Assembly (NCBI GenBank): GCA_015066345.1
Contig: SVOQ01000001.1
Coordinates: forward strand, 1-64,000
Reading direction: 5' to 3'
Source: Oscillospiraceae bacterium
GTDB lineage: Bacteria > Bacillota > Clostridia > Oscillospirales > Acutalibacteraceae
DNA length: 64,000 nt
In this document: piece by piece, positions 50,166-58,045 of the stretch
Layout: each line of letters opens with the position of its first letter
Numbering within the stretch: position 1 is the stretch's first letter
The notes under the pieces: model-generated
What the model was told of the DNA's origin: nothing
Seen by the model: only the letters and a program-made list of their open reading frames with translations
Databases searched by the model: none
Translations under genes and position numbers: made by a program

Positions 50166-50674
50166 GTATAAACTTCTCTTCTTGTTTCAGTTAAAAATTC
50201 TTCATATTCAGTCTCATTGATGAAGTCGGGGAAACTTAAAATCATAAGTGGCACACCCTCGCCGTTATGGTATGAGGGTTGAATGTAGTCATATGAATTA
50301 ACTTTAAAGCCTAATCGGTCATAAAATTTAATTCGTTTTATTTGTTGCTCCGTTACGGGAGCTTCCACCTCAAGAATTATGGGCTTATTGTATTTTTCTT
50401 TTATTAAGTCAATTGCTTTTGAACCATAACCGCCATCGCGTTTATCCTCATCAATGGCAATATGCTCAATATAAACAAACTTTTCAAAAACCCATAAAGC
50501 GGTAAAACCCACTGCGGTGTCACCGTCGTAGATTTCAAAAAAATTAAAGTAACTGTTTTTTAAACATTCCTTCTGGTCAAAACAGTCACGGCGTTCCTCA
50601 TAAGGGAACGCCGTTGTCATTTTATCAAAGACCGTATTGAATGTTTTTTCATTAACATCAATAAATCTTATCAT
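50150..50674 (-). CDS. GNAT-family N-acetyltransferase
   Basis: This 174-residue protein has the GNAT core: FEIYDGDTAVGFTALWVFEKFVYIEHIAIDEDKRDGGYGSKAIDLIKEKY, in which the acetyl-CoA pyrophosphate-binding loop is KRDGGYGSK, then ILEVEAPVTEQQIKRIKFYDRLGFKV. The acceptor substrate is unknown. The last residues (MRNS) and the TAA come from the inverted-repeat element, so the C-terminus has been changed by its insertion; the catalytic domain is intact. It follows the LysRS gene by 16 bases. Confidence 0.88.
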   Translation of the reverse strand: MIRFIDVNEKTFNTVFDKMTTAFPYEERRDCFDQKECLKNSYFNFFEIYDGDTAVGFTALWVFEKFVYIEHIAIDEDKRDGGYGSKAIDLIKEKYNKPIILEVEAPVTEQQIKRIKFYDRLGFKVNSYDYIQPSYHNGEGVPLMILSFPDFINETEYEEFLTETRREVYTMRNS

Positions 50675-50690
50675 AAGTGAAGTTTACCTC

Positions 50691-52718
50691 TTATTTAATC
50701 TGAGTACCTGCAGGAACACAGTCGGGAAGGAATACAACCTGGCATCCGCAAGCACCGTTTGTTGCAGCGAGGAGCATACCGTTACTTTGTACGCCTGAGA
50801 ATCTTGCGGGTTCAAGGTTTGCAACAACAATAATCTTTTTACCGATAAGCTGTTCGCAGGTGTACTCGCTCTTGATTGATGAAACGATAACTCTGTTTTC
50901 ACCGCTACCGTCATCAAGGGTGAGTTTAAGGCAACTGTGAGATTTTCTGATTTCCTGAGCTTTTACGATTTCGCAAACTCTCAAATCAAGTTTGTCAAAG
51001 TAATCAATGGAAATCTGCTCTTCTTTAAAGGGAACGAATGCATCTGCTTCTCCGTAAACGTGCTTGTCTTCGTTCACTTCTTCTACCTGAGCCTTTGCAT
51101 CTTCTTCAGCTTTTGCTTCCTCGGCAGTTTTTTCGTAAGAGAAATCAAGAAGACCAACATATTTCTGAGGGTCAATTGCGTAGAGGAAAAGGTAAAGACG
51201 AGGACCTTTTTCTTTGTCGATAAGAAGTTTATAAATATTCTTGAAGAATGTACCCTGTAAAGCCTTAAGAGCCTTTTCGTCAAGGTCACCGCCGTTGATT
51301 TCCTTGGGAATAGCGTAGAGCTTTTTGTTAAGCTCGTCAAGGTTGTATCCGCCCTTTGAAATGAACTCGAAAAGAGCCTTAACTTCTGCTTTCTGTGTCT
51401 CATCAAGAGTTTCGTAAATTTCCCAGTTTCTGTACGCTCTGAGTCTGTTTACCTGATCGGGCGCACAGTTTTCGAGCCAGTATTTAGCCTTATCAAGTCT
51501 TGTACCGAATTGTTCGTGCTTGTAGGGTGTACCGATTTTTTCGAAAACGGTTTCAAGCATGGGAACATTGAAGTCAACAACGCTACCGAGCTGAACGAGT
51601 AAGCTCATGGGAACTGTATCGAGAACTCTGTCACCAACGGTGGTGTTGTACATAATATCCTTCTGTGCTTCGTTTGCAGTACCGTCCTTAACGGCGTTGT
51701 ACATTTTGTCGAACTCAAAGTACTGTCTTAAAATACCGTCATCAAAGCAGAAATCGAATGCCTTGAGGGGTTCGGTTTTTGAGTAAAGCCAGAGAATAAC
51801 TTCGGGCTCGTAGATTTTAAGAAGTGTTTCGGGTGTAAGGTTAAGACCGGATGAACCTGACATCTTACCTGTTGTACCCTTGATACCGATGAACTCGTAA
51901 CCCTGGAAGAGGGGAGGTTCGTAACCAAAGATTTTCTTTGCGATATCTTTACTTGTGTCGTAACTACCGTGGGGACTTGCATGGTCCTTTCCGCCGGGTT
52001 CGAAGTCAACGCCTTCGTACATCCAACGCATGGGCCAGTCAATTTTCCAAGCGAGTTTGCAGTTGAAGTCTGTTGTGAAATCAAAACTACCCTTGTGACC
52101 GCAAGCGCAGGTGTATTCAGCCTTTGTGCAATCGTCGGAAAGAGAAACAATTTTAGTTGTATCCTTACCGCATTCTGAACAATAAATGCTTACGGGGTAG
52201 TAATTTTCTCTTTCACCCTCCTGAACGGGCTGTGTACGGTGAGAAGCAAGAATATCAAAAATCTCGCCACGTTTTTTAAGTGAATGAAGAATGTGTTCGG
52301 TGTATTTACCGCTTCTGTACATTTCTGCCTGATGGCGGTAGTCCATATCAATACCGAATTTTACAATTGAACGCTCGAATTCGTGTTCGAAATATTCGGC
52401 ATAAGTTTTTTCTTCAGTATCAAAGGGGTTTTTAACGTCAACATAGGGGCAACCGATGTACTTTTCCATATCGTCGTCAATAGCCGCAACGTTAACGGGA
52501 ACTTTTCTCATACGGTCAAACTCGTCCCATGAGAAAAGGAGCTTTGCTTTTTTGCCTTTTTTGATAAGGGCACGAACTACAAAGTAACTTGTAGCGATAT
52601 CACGGAAGTTACCTATATGAATAGAGCCGGAGGGGCTGATACCCGCCGCGCAGACATATTCTTCTTTGTCGGGATTTCTTCTGATAATGCGGTCTGCAAT
52701 CATTTCTGACCAATGCAT
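50691..52718 (-). CDS. lysK: Class I lysyl-tRNA synthetase with C-terminal tRNA-binding domain
   Basis: This 675-residue protein is the archaeal-type class I LysRS: HWSEMIADRIIRR, GISPSGSIHIGNFRDI (HIGH), FSWDEFDRMRKVP, a zinc-type insert CSECGKDTTK...CACGHKG, GKDHASPHGSYD and GTTGKMSGSSG (KMSKS equivalent). After a charged linker (EEAKAEEDAKAQVEEVNEDK) a second domain follows from about 565 to 675: FDKLDLRVCEIVKAQEI, SCLKLTLDDG, VVANLEPARFSGVQSNGMLLAA. This is the OB-fold of Trbp111/MetRS C-termini. Class I LysRS is usually about 520-560 residues and lacks this OB domain, so this is an uncommon fusion. The OB-fold probably increases tRNA affinity. Confidence 0.92.
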   Translation of the reverse strand: MHWSEMIADRIIRRNPDKEEYVCAAGISPSGSIHIGNFRDIATSYFVVRALIKKGKKAKLLFSWDEFDRMRKVPVNVAAIDDDMEKYIGCPYVDVKNPFDTEEKTYAEYFEHEFERSIVKFGIDMDYRHQAEMYRSGKYTEHILHSLKKRGEIFDILASHRTQPVQEGERENYYPVSIYCSECGKDTTKIVSLSDDCTKAEYTCACGHKGSFDFTTDFNCKLAWKIDWPMRWMYEGVDFEPGGKDHASPHGSYDTSKDIAKKIFGYEPPLFQGYEFIGIKGTTGKMSGSSGLNLTPETLLKIYEPEVILWLYSKTEPLKAFDFCFDDGILRQYFEFDKMYNAVKDGTANEAQKDIMYNTTVGDRVLDTVPMSLLVQLGSVVDFNVPMLETVFEKIGTPYKHEQFGTRLDKAKYWLENCAPDQVNRLRAYRNWEIYETLDETQKAEVKALFEFISKGGYNLDELNKKLYAIPKEINGGDLDEKALKALQGTFFKNIYKLLIDKEKGPRLYLFLYAIDPQKYVGLLDFSYEKTAEEAKAEEDAKAQVEEVNEDKHVYGEADAFVPFKEEQISIDYFDKLDLRVCEIVKAQEIRKSHSCLKLTLDDGSGENRVIVSSIKSEYTCEQLIGKKIIVVANLEPARFSGVQSNGMLLAATNGACGCQVVFLPDCVPAGTQIK

Positions 52719-52787
52719 AACATCACTCTCGTTTCAAAATATAATACATAATTTAACAGTCTATCATTTTACAATAAAGAGAGATTT

Positions 52788-52931
52788 ATGTCAAGAAGTA
52801 TAAAAGAAAAAAGCAGACCACAAAAGAAAAACAATAAACGGAAAGGTGCTCAATCAACCGATGTTGATTTTATAAATATGCAAAAACGGTATCCCGTAAT
52901 GTTGATTTATTCAGGTTTGTATATGTTTTGA
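52788..52931 (+). CDS. Possible 47-residue ORF
   Basis: ATG 52788 to TGA 52931 encodes a basic N-terminus (MSRSIKEKSRPQKKNNKRKG) followed by a less charged part ending RYPVMLIYSGLYMF. AAAGAGAG gives a weak ribosome binding site. The composition is AT-rich like the surroundings. It may be a small protein, a remnant of a longer gene, or chance; nothing else is seen between 52719 and 52960. Confidence 0.25.
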   Translation: MSRSIKEKSRPQKKNNKRKGAQSTDVDFINMQKRYPVMLIYSGLYMF

Positions 52932-53037
52932 ACAAAATTTCAAATAATTCTTTAGTTTTTTATTGACTTTTGCCAAAAAATCCTTTATTTTAAAGTTAAG
53001 ATATATATTATCTATTCCAATTAAAGGAGGCTTGTAT

Positions 53038-53412
53038 ATGGATAAATTACCATTACTCTTACTTGATAACAGCAATATGATTACAGCTCTCAATGAGGGC
53101 GAATTCCAATGTAGCAATCTTACTTTTGAAGAAGCACAATGTTTGTTGGATGCTCACAGTGAAGATGAGGTTGTTCGTTGCTTCTCGAACCCGGATATTG
53201 AAAACGTTATTTTAAATCACATCGGTGCAGCTAAAAAAGACTATCCTTACAAGCGCATACGGAATATGTATCCCAAGCAGGATGCAATTGTTTTTAAGCT
53301 TTACATTACCCCGTCTGAAACTCAACCCATAATCAAAGCTGATGATGGAGTTGAAGCCAAAAAAATACAAAATGTGTATGTTTATTGCCAATATCTTAAA
53401 AGAATAAAATAG
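53038..53412 (+). CDS. DUF1874/STIV-B116-like protein
   Basis: This 124-residue protein starts at ATG 53038 behind AAAGGAGG. Its order of features fits the DUF1874 fold: a short N-terminal strand, LTFEEAQCLLD (in family members typically SLEEAKELL), a conserved-type His in VILNHIGAAKK (His61; GHESTAK in relatives), YKRIRN (VNRI in relatives) and QDAIVFKLYITPSE (DEALVFRL in relatives), ending in VYCQYLKRI. The family includes a viral and cellular ring nuclease (AcrIII-1/Crn2) that uses this His to cut cyclic tetra-adenylate; many members have unknown roles. There is no CRISPR locus here. Assignment is by pattern only. Confidence 0.5.
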   Translation: MDKLPLLLLDNSNMITALNEGEFQCSNLTFEEAQCLLDAHSEDEVVRCFSNPDIENVILNHIGAAKKDYPYKRIRNMYPKQDAIVFKLYITPSETQPIIKADDGVEAKKIQNVYVYCQYLKRIK

Positions 53413-53476
53413 GCTGACGGTACATAAGACGGGCGATAGTTTTTTATATTACCCGGTGATAGATAATCAAAGGACA

Positions 53477-53514
53477 TACCCAAGGGTGACCGTTTTTTGG
53501 TACGCCCTTGGGTA
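53477..53514. repeat. Long hairpin upstream of glyQS
   Basis: TACCCAAGGGTG then ACC (53477-53491) pair with GGT then ACGCCCTTGGGTA (53499-53514), an interrupted stem of about 14 bp with a T-rich loop. No T-run follows, and it lies upstream of the glyQS promoter. It is probably an intergenic repeat rather than a leader element. Confidence 0.45.
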
Positions 53515-53596
53515 AAGCTTTGTCTGTATATGAAAAAGGAACAAATATGCACTGTTTTTGCAAGCGATTTTCTAAAATGAGTTTGAATATAATCTG

Positions 53597-53625
53597 TTGA
53601 TTATTGAAGTTTTTTGTGATATAAT
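53597..53625 (+). promoter_or_regulatory. Promoter of glyQS
   Basis: TTGATT (53597-53602) and consensus TATAAT (53620-53625), 17-base spacing, 43 bases before the start codon. Confidence 0.7.
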
Positions 53626-53667
53626 CAACAACTGATATGATAATAAGCATTTGAAGGGATGGTATGG

Positions 53668-55050
53668 ATGAAAAATACCGAAAAATCAATGGAAAAGCTT
53701 GTTGCTCTTTGCAAGGGCAGAGGTTTTGTTTACGCAGGCAGCGAAATTTACGGCGGTCTTGCAAACACTTGGGACTACGGACCCCTTGGTGTTGAGCTTA
53801 AAACAAACATAAAAAACGCTTGGCGCAAAAAATTTATTCAGGAAAATCCCTACAACGTAGGTCTTGACAGCGCAATTCTTATGAATCCCCAGACCTGGGT
53901 TGCATCAGGTCACCTTGGCGGTTTCTCCGACCCCCTTATGGACTGCCGTGAGTGTAAAACACGCCACAGAGCAGATAATCTTATTGAGGATTTTGACGGC
54001 ACTAATGTTGCAGGTTGGTCAAATGAACAGATGATGGATTACATCAAGGAAAAGGAAATTGCTTGTCCTCAGTGCGGTAAGCATAACTTCACCGATATCC
54101 GTCAGTTCAACCTTATGTTCAAAACTTTCCAGGGTGTTACAGAGGATAGCAAAAACGAACTCTATCTTCGTCCTGAAACTGCACAGGGTATTTTTGTAAA
54201 CTTTGCAAATATTCAGCGTACAACAAGAAAGAAAGTTCCTTTCGGTGTTGCTCAGATTGGTAAATCCTTCCGTAACGAAATTACTCCCGGTAACTTCATT
54301 TTCCGCGTAAGAGAATTTGAACAGATGGAACTTGAATTCTTCTGCAAACCCGGTACTGACCTTGAGTGGTTCGAGTATTGGCGTGGTTTCTGCCGTGACT
54401 GGCTCTACTCCCTCGGCATTAAGGAAGAAAACCTCAGACTTCGTGACCACGACCCCGAAGAACTTTGCTTCTACTCAAAAGCAACAACTGACTTTGAGTA
54501 CCTTTTCCCCTTTGGTTGGGGCGAACTCTGGGGCGTTGCGGACAGAACTGACTACGACCTTACCCAGCATATCAATACATCAGGTAAGAGCCTTGATTAC
54601 TTTGACCCCGAAACAAACGAGAGATATGTTCCCTACGTTGTTGAGCCCTCTCTCGGTGTTGAGCGTTTGTTCCTCACAATTCTCACCGAGGCTTACGATG
54701 AAGAAGTTGTTGATGCCGAAAAGAACGATACACGTGTTGTTCTTCGTCTTCATCCCACACTTGCACCCTTCAAATGTGCAGTTCTTCCTCTTTCTAAGAA
54801 ACTTAACGAACAGGCAACAGAAGTATTCACCGCTCTTTCAAAGAAATTCAATGTTGAATACGATGACGCAGGTTCAATCGGTAAAAGATACCGCCGTCAG
54901 GACGAAATCGGTACACCTTTCTGTATCACATACGACTTCGACAGTGTTGAGGACGGTTGCGTAACAGTCCGCGACAGAGATACAATGGAACAGGTTCGTC
55001 TTCCCATTGCAGACCTGGAAAAATATATCGAAGAAAAAATTGCATTCTGA
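53668..55050 (+). CDS. glyQS: Glycyl-tRNA synthetase, dimeric (class II)
   Basis: This 460-residue homodimeric GlyRS charges tRNA-Gly. It has [25 protein letters not shown], a zinc-type [37 protein letters not shown], motif 2 region [24 protein letters not shown], motif 3 [13 protein letters not shown], and the anticodon-binding domain [14 protein letters not shown]. This is the archaeal/eukaryote-like alpha2 type used by many Firmicutes and not the alpha2beta2 type. Start ATG 53668 follows GAAGGG at 9 bases; the ATG at 53659 touches it. Confidence 0.95.
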   Translation: MKNTEKSMEKLVALCKGRGFVYAGSEIYGGLANTWDYGPLGVELKTNIKNAWRKKFIQENPYNVGLDSAILMNPQTWVASGHLGGFSDPLMDCRECKTRHRADNLIEDFDGTNVAGWSNEQMMDYIKEKEIACPQCGKHNFTDIRQFNLMFKTFQGVTEDSKNELYLRPETAQGIFVNFANIQRTTRKKVPFGVAQIGKSFRNEITPGNFIFRVREFEQMELEFFCKPGTDLEWFEYWRGFCRDWLYSLGIKEENLRLRDHDPEELCFYSKATTDFEYLFPFGWGELWGVADRTDYDLTQHINTSGKSLDYFDPETNERYVPYVVEPSLGVERLFLTILTEAYDEEVVDAEKNDTRVVLRLHPTLAPFKCAVLPLSKKLNEQATEVFTALSKKFNVEYDDAGSIGKRYRRQDEIGTPFCITYDFDSVEDGCVTVRDRDTMEQVRLPIADLEKYIEEKIAF

Positions 55051-55054
55051 TAAA

Positions 55055-55083
55055 AAATCCTCCCGAATCGGGAGGATTTTTTT
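55055..55083 (+). terminator. Intrinsic terminator of glyQS
   Basis: AAATCCTCCCG (55055-55065) pairs with CGGGAGGATTT (55069-55079), then TTTT. Confidence 0.92.
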
Positions 55084-55084
55084 A

Positions 55085-55227
55085 AAAATGCAAAATTCAA
55101 AATGCAGAATGCAAAATTTCGGGGCACTGCGTGCCGATTATAAATTAAGTTGTTGTAATGCGAAGCCTCGCCCTCCTGCGTAAGGAGGAGGGGGGACCAC
55201 CGTCAGGTGGTGGGAGATCCTATTCTC
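55085..55227 (+). repeat. Composite intergenic palindromic repeat (family A, copy 2)
   Basis: Starts with AATGCAAAATTCAAAATGCA words, then CGGGGCA-CTGCG-TGCCGA, then TTGTTGTAATGCGAAGCC. Next are the strong hairpin CCTCCT-GCGTA-AGGAGG and ACCACC-GTCA-GGTGGT, ending GGGAGATCCTATTCTC. The order is the same as at 24018-24228, where the last stem is split by an insert. It runs straight into the hairpin string at 55228. Confidence 0.7.
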
Positions 55228-55313
55228 GTTTCGCTCTGCGAAACATATCGCGTACGAAGTACATATCGCATCGACAGATATATCGCACCGTAGGTATATC
55301 GCACCCGAAGGGT
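55228..55313. repeat. Tandem mini-hairpins joined by constant ATATCGC linkers
   Basis: Five short stem-loops of different stem sequence: GTTTCGC-TCT-GCGAAAC (55228-55244), GTAC-GAA-GTAC (55252-55262), ATC-GACA-GAT (55270-55279), ACC-GTA-GGT (55287-55295) and ACCC-GAA-GGGT (55303-55313). They are separated by four exact copies of ATATCGC (55245, 55263, 55280, 55296). No ORF is supported across it. Confidence 0.85.
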
Positions 55314-55440
55314 ATAAAGGGTAGTTCTCTTGCGGTTTTTCTTCAGCCGGATAGAACATCCGTAAGGGACGCATCTATCCGTCCCGCAAGTAAGGTAAGT
55401 TATATTTTCTGAGAAACTAACTAAATAGATGTACTTTACC
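55314..55440. other. Non-coding remainder of the repeat region
   Basis: Contains GGATAGAACATCC and a second, longer pairing GGACGCATCTATCCGTCCC, which look like further palindromic repeat parts. No gene or recognisable signal is seen before the promoter at 55452. Confidence 0.4.
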
Positions 55441-55451
55441 TCTTTTGCATA

Positions 55452-55480
55452 TTGAAAGTAAGGGCTTTTTCGGATATAAT
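55452..55480 (+). promoter_or_regulatory. Promoter of the small membrane protein gene
   Basis: TTGAAA (55452-55457) and consensus TATAAT (55475-55480), 17 bases apart, 19 bases before the ATG at 55500. Confidence 0.75.
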
Positions 55481-55499
55481 TATTACAGGAGATGATTTT

Positions 55500-55802
55500 A
55501 TGGAAAATTATGTTTTGATTTTCTTAGGTCTTGTTATTGCGGTTTTAGGTATTGTTATCGCAATTGGGCATATTGAAGTTATACATAGCTATAACCGCTC
55601 CCGTATCACCGAAGAAACCCGAAAACCTTATGGTAAAACGGTAGGGTCGGGATGTTTGGTTATGGGTATCGGAATTATAATTGACGGTATAATATCACTC
55701 TTTATCGAAAGCTTTCCTCCCGTTTCTGTGATAATTGGTCTTGTCTTGGGTCTGGTGCTTATTTTGTACGGTCAATTCAAGTATAACAAAGGAATTTTTT
55801 AG
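55500..55802 (+). CDS. Small three-helix membrane protein
   Basis: This 100-residue protein starts at ATG 55500 behind AGGAGATGATTTT. It has an N-terminal helix (YVLIFLGLVIAVLGIVIAIG), a short basic loop with HSYNRSRITEETRKPYGKTVG, and two more helices (CLVMGIGIIIDGIISLFI; VSVIIGLVLGLVLILYG). The loop-and-glycine pattern is reminiscent of DUF3784-type proteins, which are common small membrane proteins in Firmicutes with no known function. The gene stands alone between its own promoter and terminator, with repeat strings on both sides. Confidence 0.75.
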   Translation: MENYVLIFLGLVIAVLGIVIAIGHIEVIHSYNRSRITEETRKPYGKTVGSGCLVMGIGIIIDGIISLFIESFPPVSVIIGLVLGLVLILYGQFKYNKGIF

Positions 55803-55815
55803 ATACAGCAATAAG

Positions 55816-55855
55816 AAAAGTCGTTTCACAAAAAATGTGAAGCGACTTTTTTGTG
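55816..55855 (+). terminator. Intrinsic terminator
   Basis: AAAAGTCGTTTCACA (55816-55830), AAAAA loop, TGTGAAGCGACTTTT (55836-55850), TTG. One G-T pair. Confidence 0.9.
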
Positions 55856-55865
55856 TATCGTATTT

Positions 55866-55972
55866 AGTGAAGCTTGTTTGCATAATCACTTGCGAAGCAA
55901 ACTTCACTGCTCTGCAACTTAACTACGAAGTAACTTCGCTTGCCGTCAGGCAAACTTAGTTGGGCGTTGCCC
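55866..55972. repeat. Second tandem mini-hairpin string with ACTTMRY linkers
   Basis: TTGC-GAA-GCAA (55890-55900), TGC-TCT-GCA (55908-55916), TAC-GAA-GTA (55924-55932), TTGCC-GTCA-GGCAA (55940-55953) and GGGC-GTT-GCCC (55962-55972). They are joined by ACTTCAC (55901), ACTTAAC (55917), ACTTCGC (55933) and ACTTAGT (55954). The plan and loop choices are those of the 55228 string, but the linker is different. It ends at the stop codon of the minus-strand oxidoreductase gene. Confidence 0.8.
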
Positions 55973-57306
55973 TATTCCGCACGTATTGAATCAAAAAATT
56001 CGTTGTATTTCCTGGTCCATTTTGATATATCCTGCGGAGTGTATTTGGACGGGAAGGATGCTTCTGTAACGGTGAATTTTCCAAGCCATACTATGATATT
56101 TGTTACGATACCCTTAATCAATGTGTTGTCCTTAACGAGTTTTAGTTTTTCTTTGAGTGTGGCGATACCCTTTGCGTTAAGAACCGCATCAGCTTTTTCT
56201 GCCATCAGTTTGGACATTTCCTCGTTTGTAAGGATATTTTGTTTGAGCAATTCGTTGGCTTGTTCTGCACTCATGTAGGGTAAAATATTTTTTATAATAG
56301 CAATTCTACAAGCCGAAAAACCGATTTCTTTGAAAAATTTACGTTGGTAATTCCATAAAACTTCCGCATCATAGCGGTTAAGATTATCATTGTTAACGCA
56401 CTGAGCGAGTATTGTTCCCGCCTTGAATGAGTAGGCAATACCCGAGCCTTTTATTGAGTAGGTCATAAATGCACTGTCGCCCACTGCCGCATAGCCGTCC
56501 GCAACTAAAACTGCAAGGGGTTGGCAGATGGGTATTACTGTGTGTTCGCCACCTTGCAAAAGTTCAGTACCCATCTGGGGATTTTCCTCGTGCATAGTCC
56601 GCATTATTTCGAGTATTTCATCCTTTTCGGGATGGTGAAAACGGGATATGAGTAAATCCACTCTGTCTTCCTCGGTTACGAGCCAGGTGAAGCCCACTGT
56701 ACCGTCATCACGCAGATATACATTGTAGTTTGTTTCGGGCTCGGGAGCATCGGGAATTTTATTGAAATACGCTCTGTATGAATTCAGAACATCATATTTT
56801 TTTATTTCGCGATTTACGCACATATACTCGGGAAGACCCATTCTTACGGGGGAGTATACGCCACAGGAATCTATAACTAAATCACCGTAAAAATCCTGTT
56901 GCTCTGTTTTTATTCCGCAGACTCTGTTGCCGAGTAAAATGGGTGCAGTGATTTCTACTCCGTAAAAAATCCGCACTCCCGCATCTTCACATAAATCCAA
57001 CAGATGGTTTATGAGAATTTTACGGTCGATTAAAACGGATTCCTCCTCGGGTGGGGGTAGGGTAAAGGGTGTAACACCCTCCTCTTTAGGTATGAGTGTT
57101 ATAGCATTCCTTACGGTTTTACAGTTTTCAGGTATGGGTATACCTGCGTAAACAAAGGCTTTTTTTTCAACAGTATCGCATTGGGGCATACCGAGTTTTT
57201 CTTTTTCTTTTCTCTCGAAAACCAATACTTCGTGACCTGCTTCAGCGAGTTTTATTGCCGTCACTAAACCGCCGTGTCCCGCACCTGCCACTATAATTTT
57301 TGACAT
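55972..57306 (-). CDS. FAD-dependent oxidoreductase of the geranylgeranyl-reductase type
   Basis: This 444-residue protein has an N-terminal FAD-binding fold (IIVAGAGHGGLVTAIKLAEAGHEVLVFERK), a middle LVIDSCGVYSPVRMGLP, and the C-terminal FAD motif VADGYAAVGDSAFMTYSIKGSGIAYSFKAGTILA. This arrangement is that of GGR/PHBH-like flavoproteins, some of which saturate isoprenoid double bonds; others act on quinones or halogenate. Which applies here is unknown. It has a good ribosome binding site (GAAAGGGG). Its stop codon is at the edge of the hairpin string downstream. Confidence 0.82.
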   Translation of the reverse strand: MSKIIVAGAGHGGLVTAIKLAEAGHEVLVFERKEKEKLGMPQCDTVEKKAFVYAGIPIPENCKTVRNAITLIPKEEGVTPFTLPPPEEESVLIDRKILINHLLDLCEDAGVRIFYGVEITAPILLGNRVCGIKTEQQDFYGDLVIDSCGVYSPVRMGLPEYMCVNREIKKYDVLNSYRAYFNKIPDAPEPETNYNVYLRDDGTVGFTWLVTEEDRVDLLISRFHHPEKDEILEIMRTMHEENPQMGTELLQGGEHTVIPICQPLAVLVADGYAAVGDSAFMTYSIKGSGIAYSFKAGTILAQCVNNDNLNRYDAEVLWNYQRKFFKEIGFSACRIAIIKNILPYMSAEQANELLKQNILTNEEMSKLMAEKADAVLNAKGIATLKEKLKLVKDNTLIKGIVTNIIVWLGKFTVTEASFPSKYTPQDISKWTRKYNEFFDSIRAE

Positions 57307-57431
57307 AAAAATCCCCTTTCGTCAAAAGTATAATAGAATGTTTTCGCTTCTATTATAGGACCTTAATATATAAAATATATCATAAAAGTAAAACAAATAC
57401 AAATTATTGAGCAAAGATTTGCAAAAAACAC

Positions 57432-57460
57432 TTGAAAAATATAATAATATATGGTATATT
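57432..57460 (+). promoter_or_regulatory. Promoter of the rimP-nusA-infB operon
   Basis: TTGAAA (57432-57437) and TATATT (57455-57460), 17-base spacing, with TGG before the -10 (extended form). A second -10-like TATAAT lies at 57440-57445. Confidence 0.65.
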
Positions 57461-57485
57461 CCCATTGTACGAATATGAACACGAG

Positions 57486-57509
57486 TGAGAGCAGGGCGAC
57501 CTGCTCTCA
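57486..57509 (+). promoter_or_regulatory. Perfect 10-bp hairpin with GCGA tetraloop in the operon leader
   Basis: TGAGAGCAGG (57486-57495), GCGA, CCTGCTCTCA (57500-57509), followed by TATTTATTG. It sits about 20 bases into the leader and 63 bases before the rimP start. GCGA is a GNRA loop. It might be a weak attenuator, a stabilising 5' hairpin, or a protein-binding site. Confidence 0.6.
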
Positions 57510-57571
57510 TATTTATTGTTAAAAAAACCATAATAAGTTCATTCAAAAAGTATAATAAAAGAGGTGCTGAT

Positions 57572-58039
57572 TTGGCTAAGAACACAGTTTCACTTGTATG
57601 GGATATTGCTGAACCCATTGCTGAGGAATTAGGACTTATCCTTTGGGATGTCTTATTCGAAAAAGAGGGCGCTAACTATTATCTCAGAATTATTATCGAT
57701 AAAGAAGAAGGCGTAGGTATTGACGATTGTGTCAATATGAGCCACGCTCTTGACGGTCCCCTTGATAAAGAAGACCCCATTGACCGTCAGTATAATCTTC
57801 AGGTGTCATCACCCGGCATCGAAAGAAAACTCACCCGTCCCTTCCACTTTGACTACGCAATGGGCGAAAAGGTTATCCTTAAACTCATAAGACCCTGGGA
57901 AGGCAAAAGGGAATTCAAAGGCGTGCTTGTGGATTATACGGAAAAAGGCGATGTTACAATCGCTTTTGATGATGAAAATACAATGACAGCCGAGAAGAAG
58001 GAAATTGCTTGGGTAAAATTAGATGATTTCAGTTTTTAA
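57572..58039 (+). CDS. rimP: Ribosome maturation factor RimP
   Basis: This 155-residue protein binds the 30S subunit and assists S12 incorporation. It has the typical WDIAEPIAEELGLILWDVLFEKEGANYYLRIIIDKEEGVGIDDCVNMSHALDGPLD followed by YNLQVSSPGIERKL (family signature) and the C-terminal SH3-like part. The start is TTG 57572 behind AGAGGTG. It is the first gene of the operon to infB and beyond; 205 bases of repeat separate it from nusA. Confidence 0.92.
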   Translation: MAKNTVSLVWDIAEPIAEELGLILWDVLFEKEGANYYLRIIIDKEEGVGIDDCVNMSHALDGPLDKEDPIDRQYNLQVSSPGIERKLTRPFHFDYAMGEKVILKLIRPWEGKREFKGVLVDYTEKGDVTIAFDDENTMTAEKKEIAWVKLDDFSF

Positions 58040-58045
58040 ATTCAA

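Noticed and set aside
53470-53520. Glycine T-box riboswitch upstream of glyQS
   Set aside because: AAGGGTGACCG resembles the T-box core, but the conserved GGNACCGCG is missing, there is no terminator T-run, and the hairpin lies upstream of the glyQS promoter.
53444-53764. 106-residue minus-strand ORF
   Set aside because: It runs through the hairpin repeat and into the antisense of glyQS; it has no ribosome binding site and no family resemblance.
55228-55313. CRISPR array
   Set aside because: The constant units are only 7 bases, the variable parts are self-complementary hairpins of 9-17 bases, and there is no leader or cas gene.
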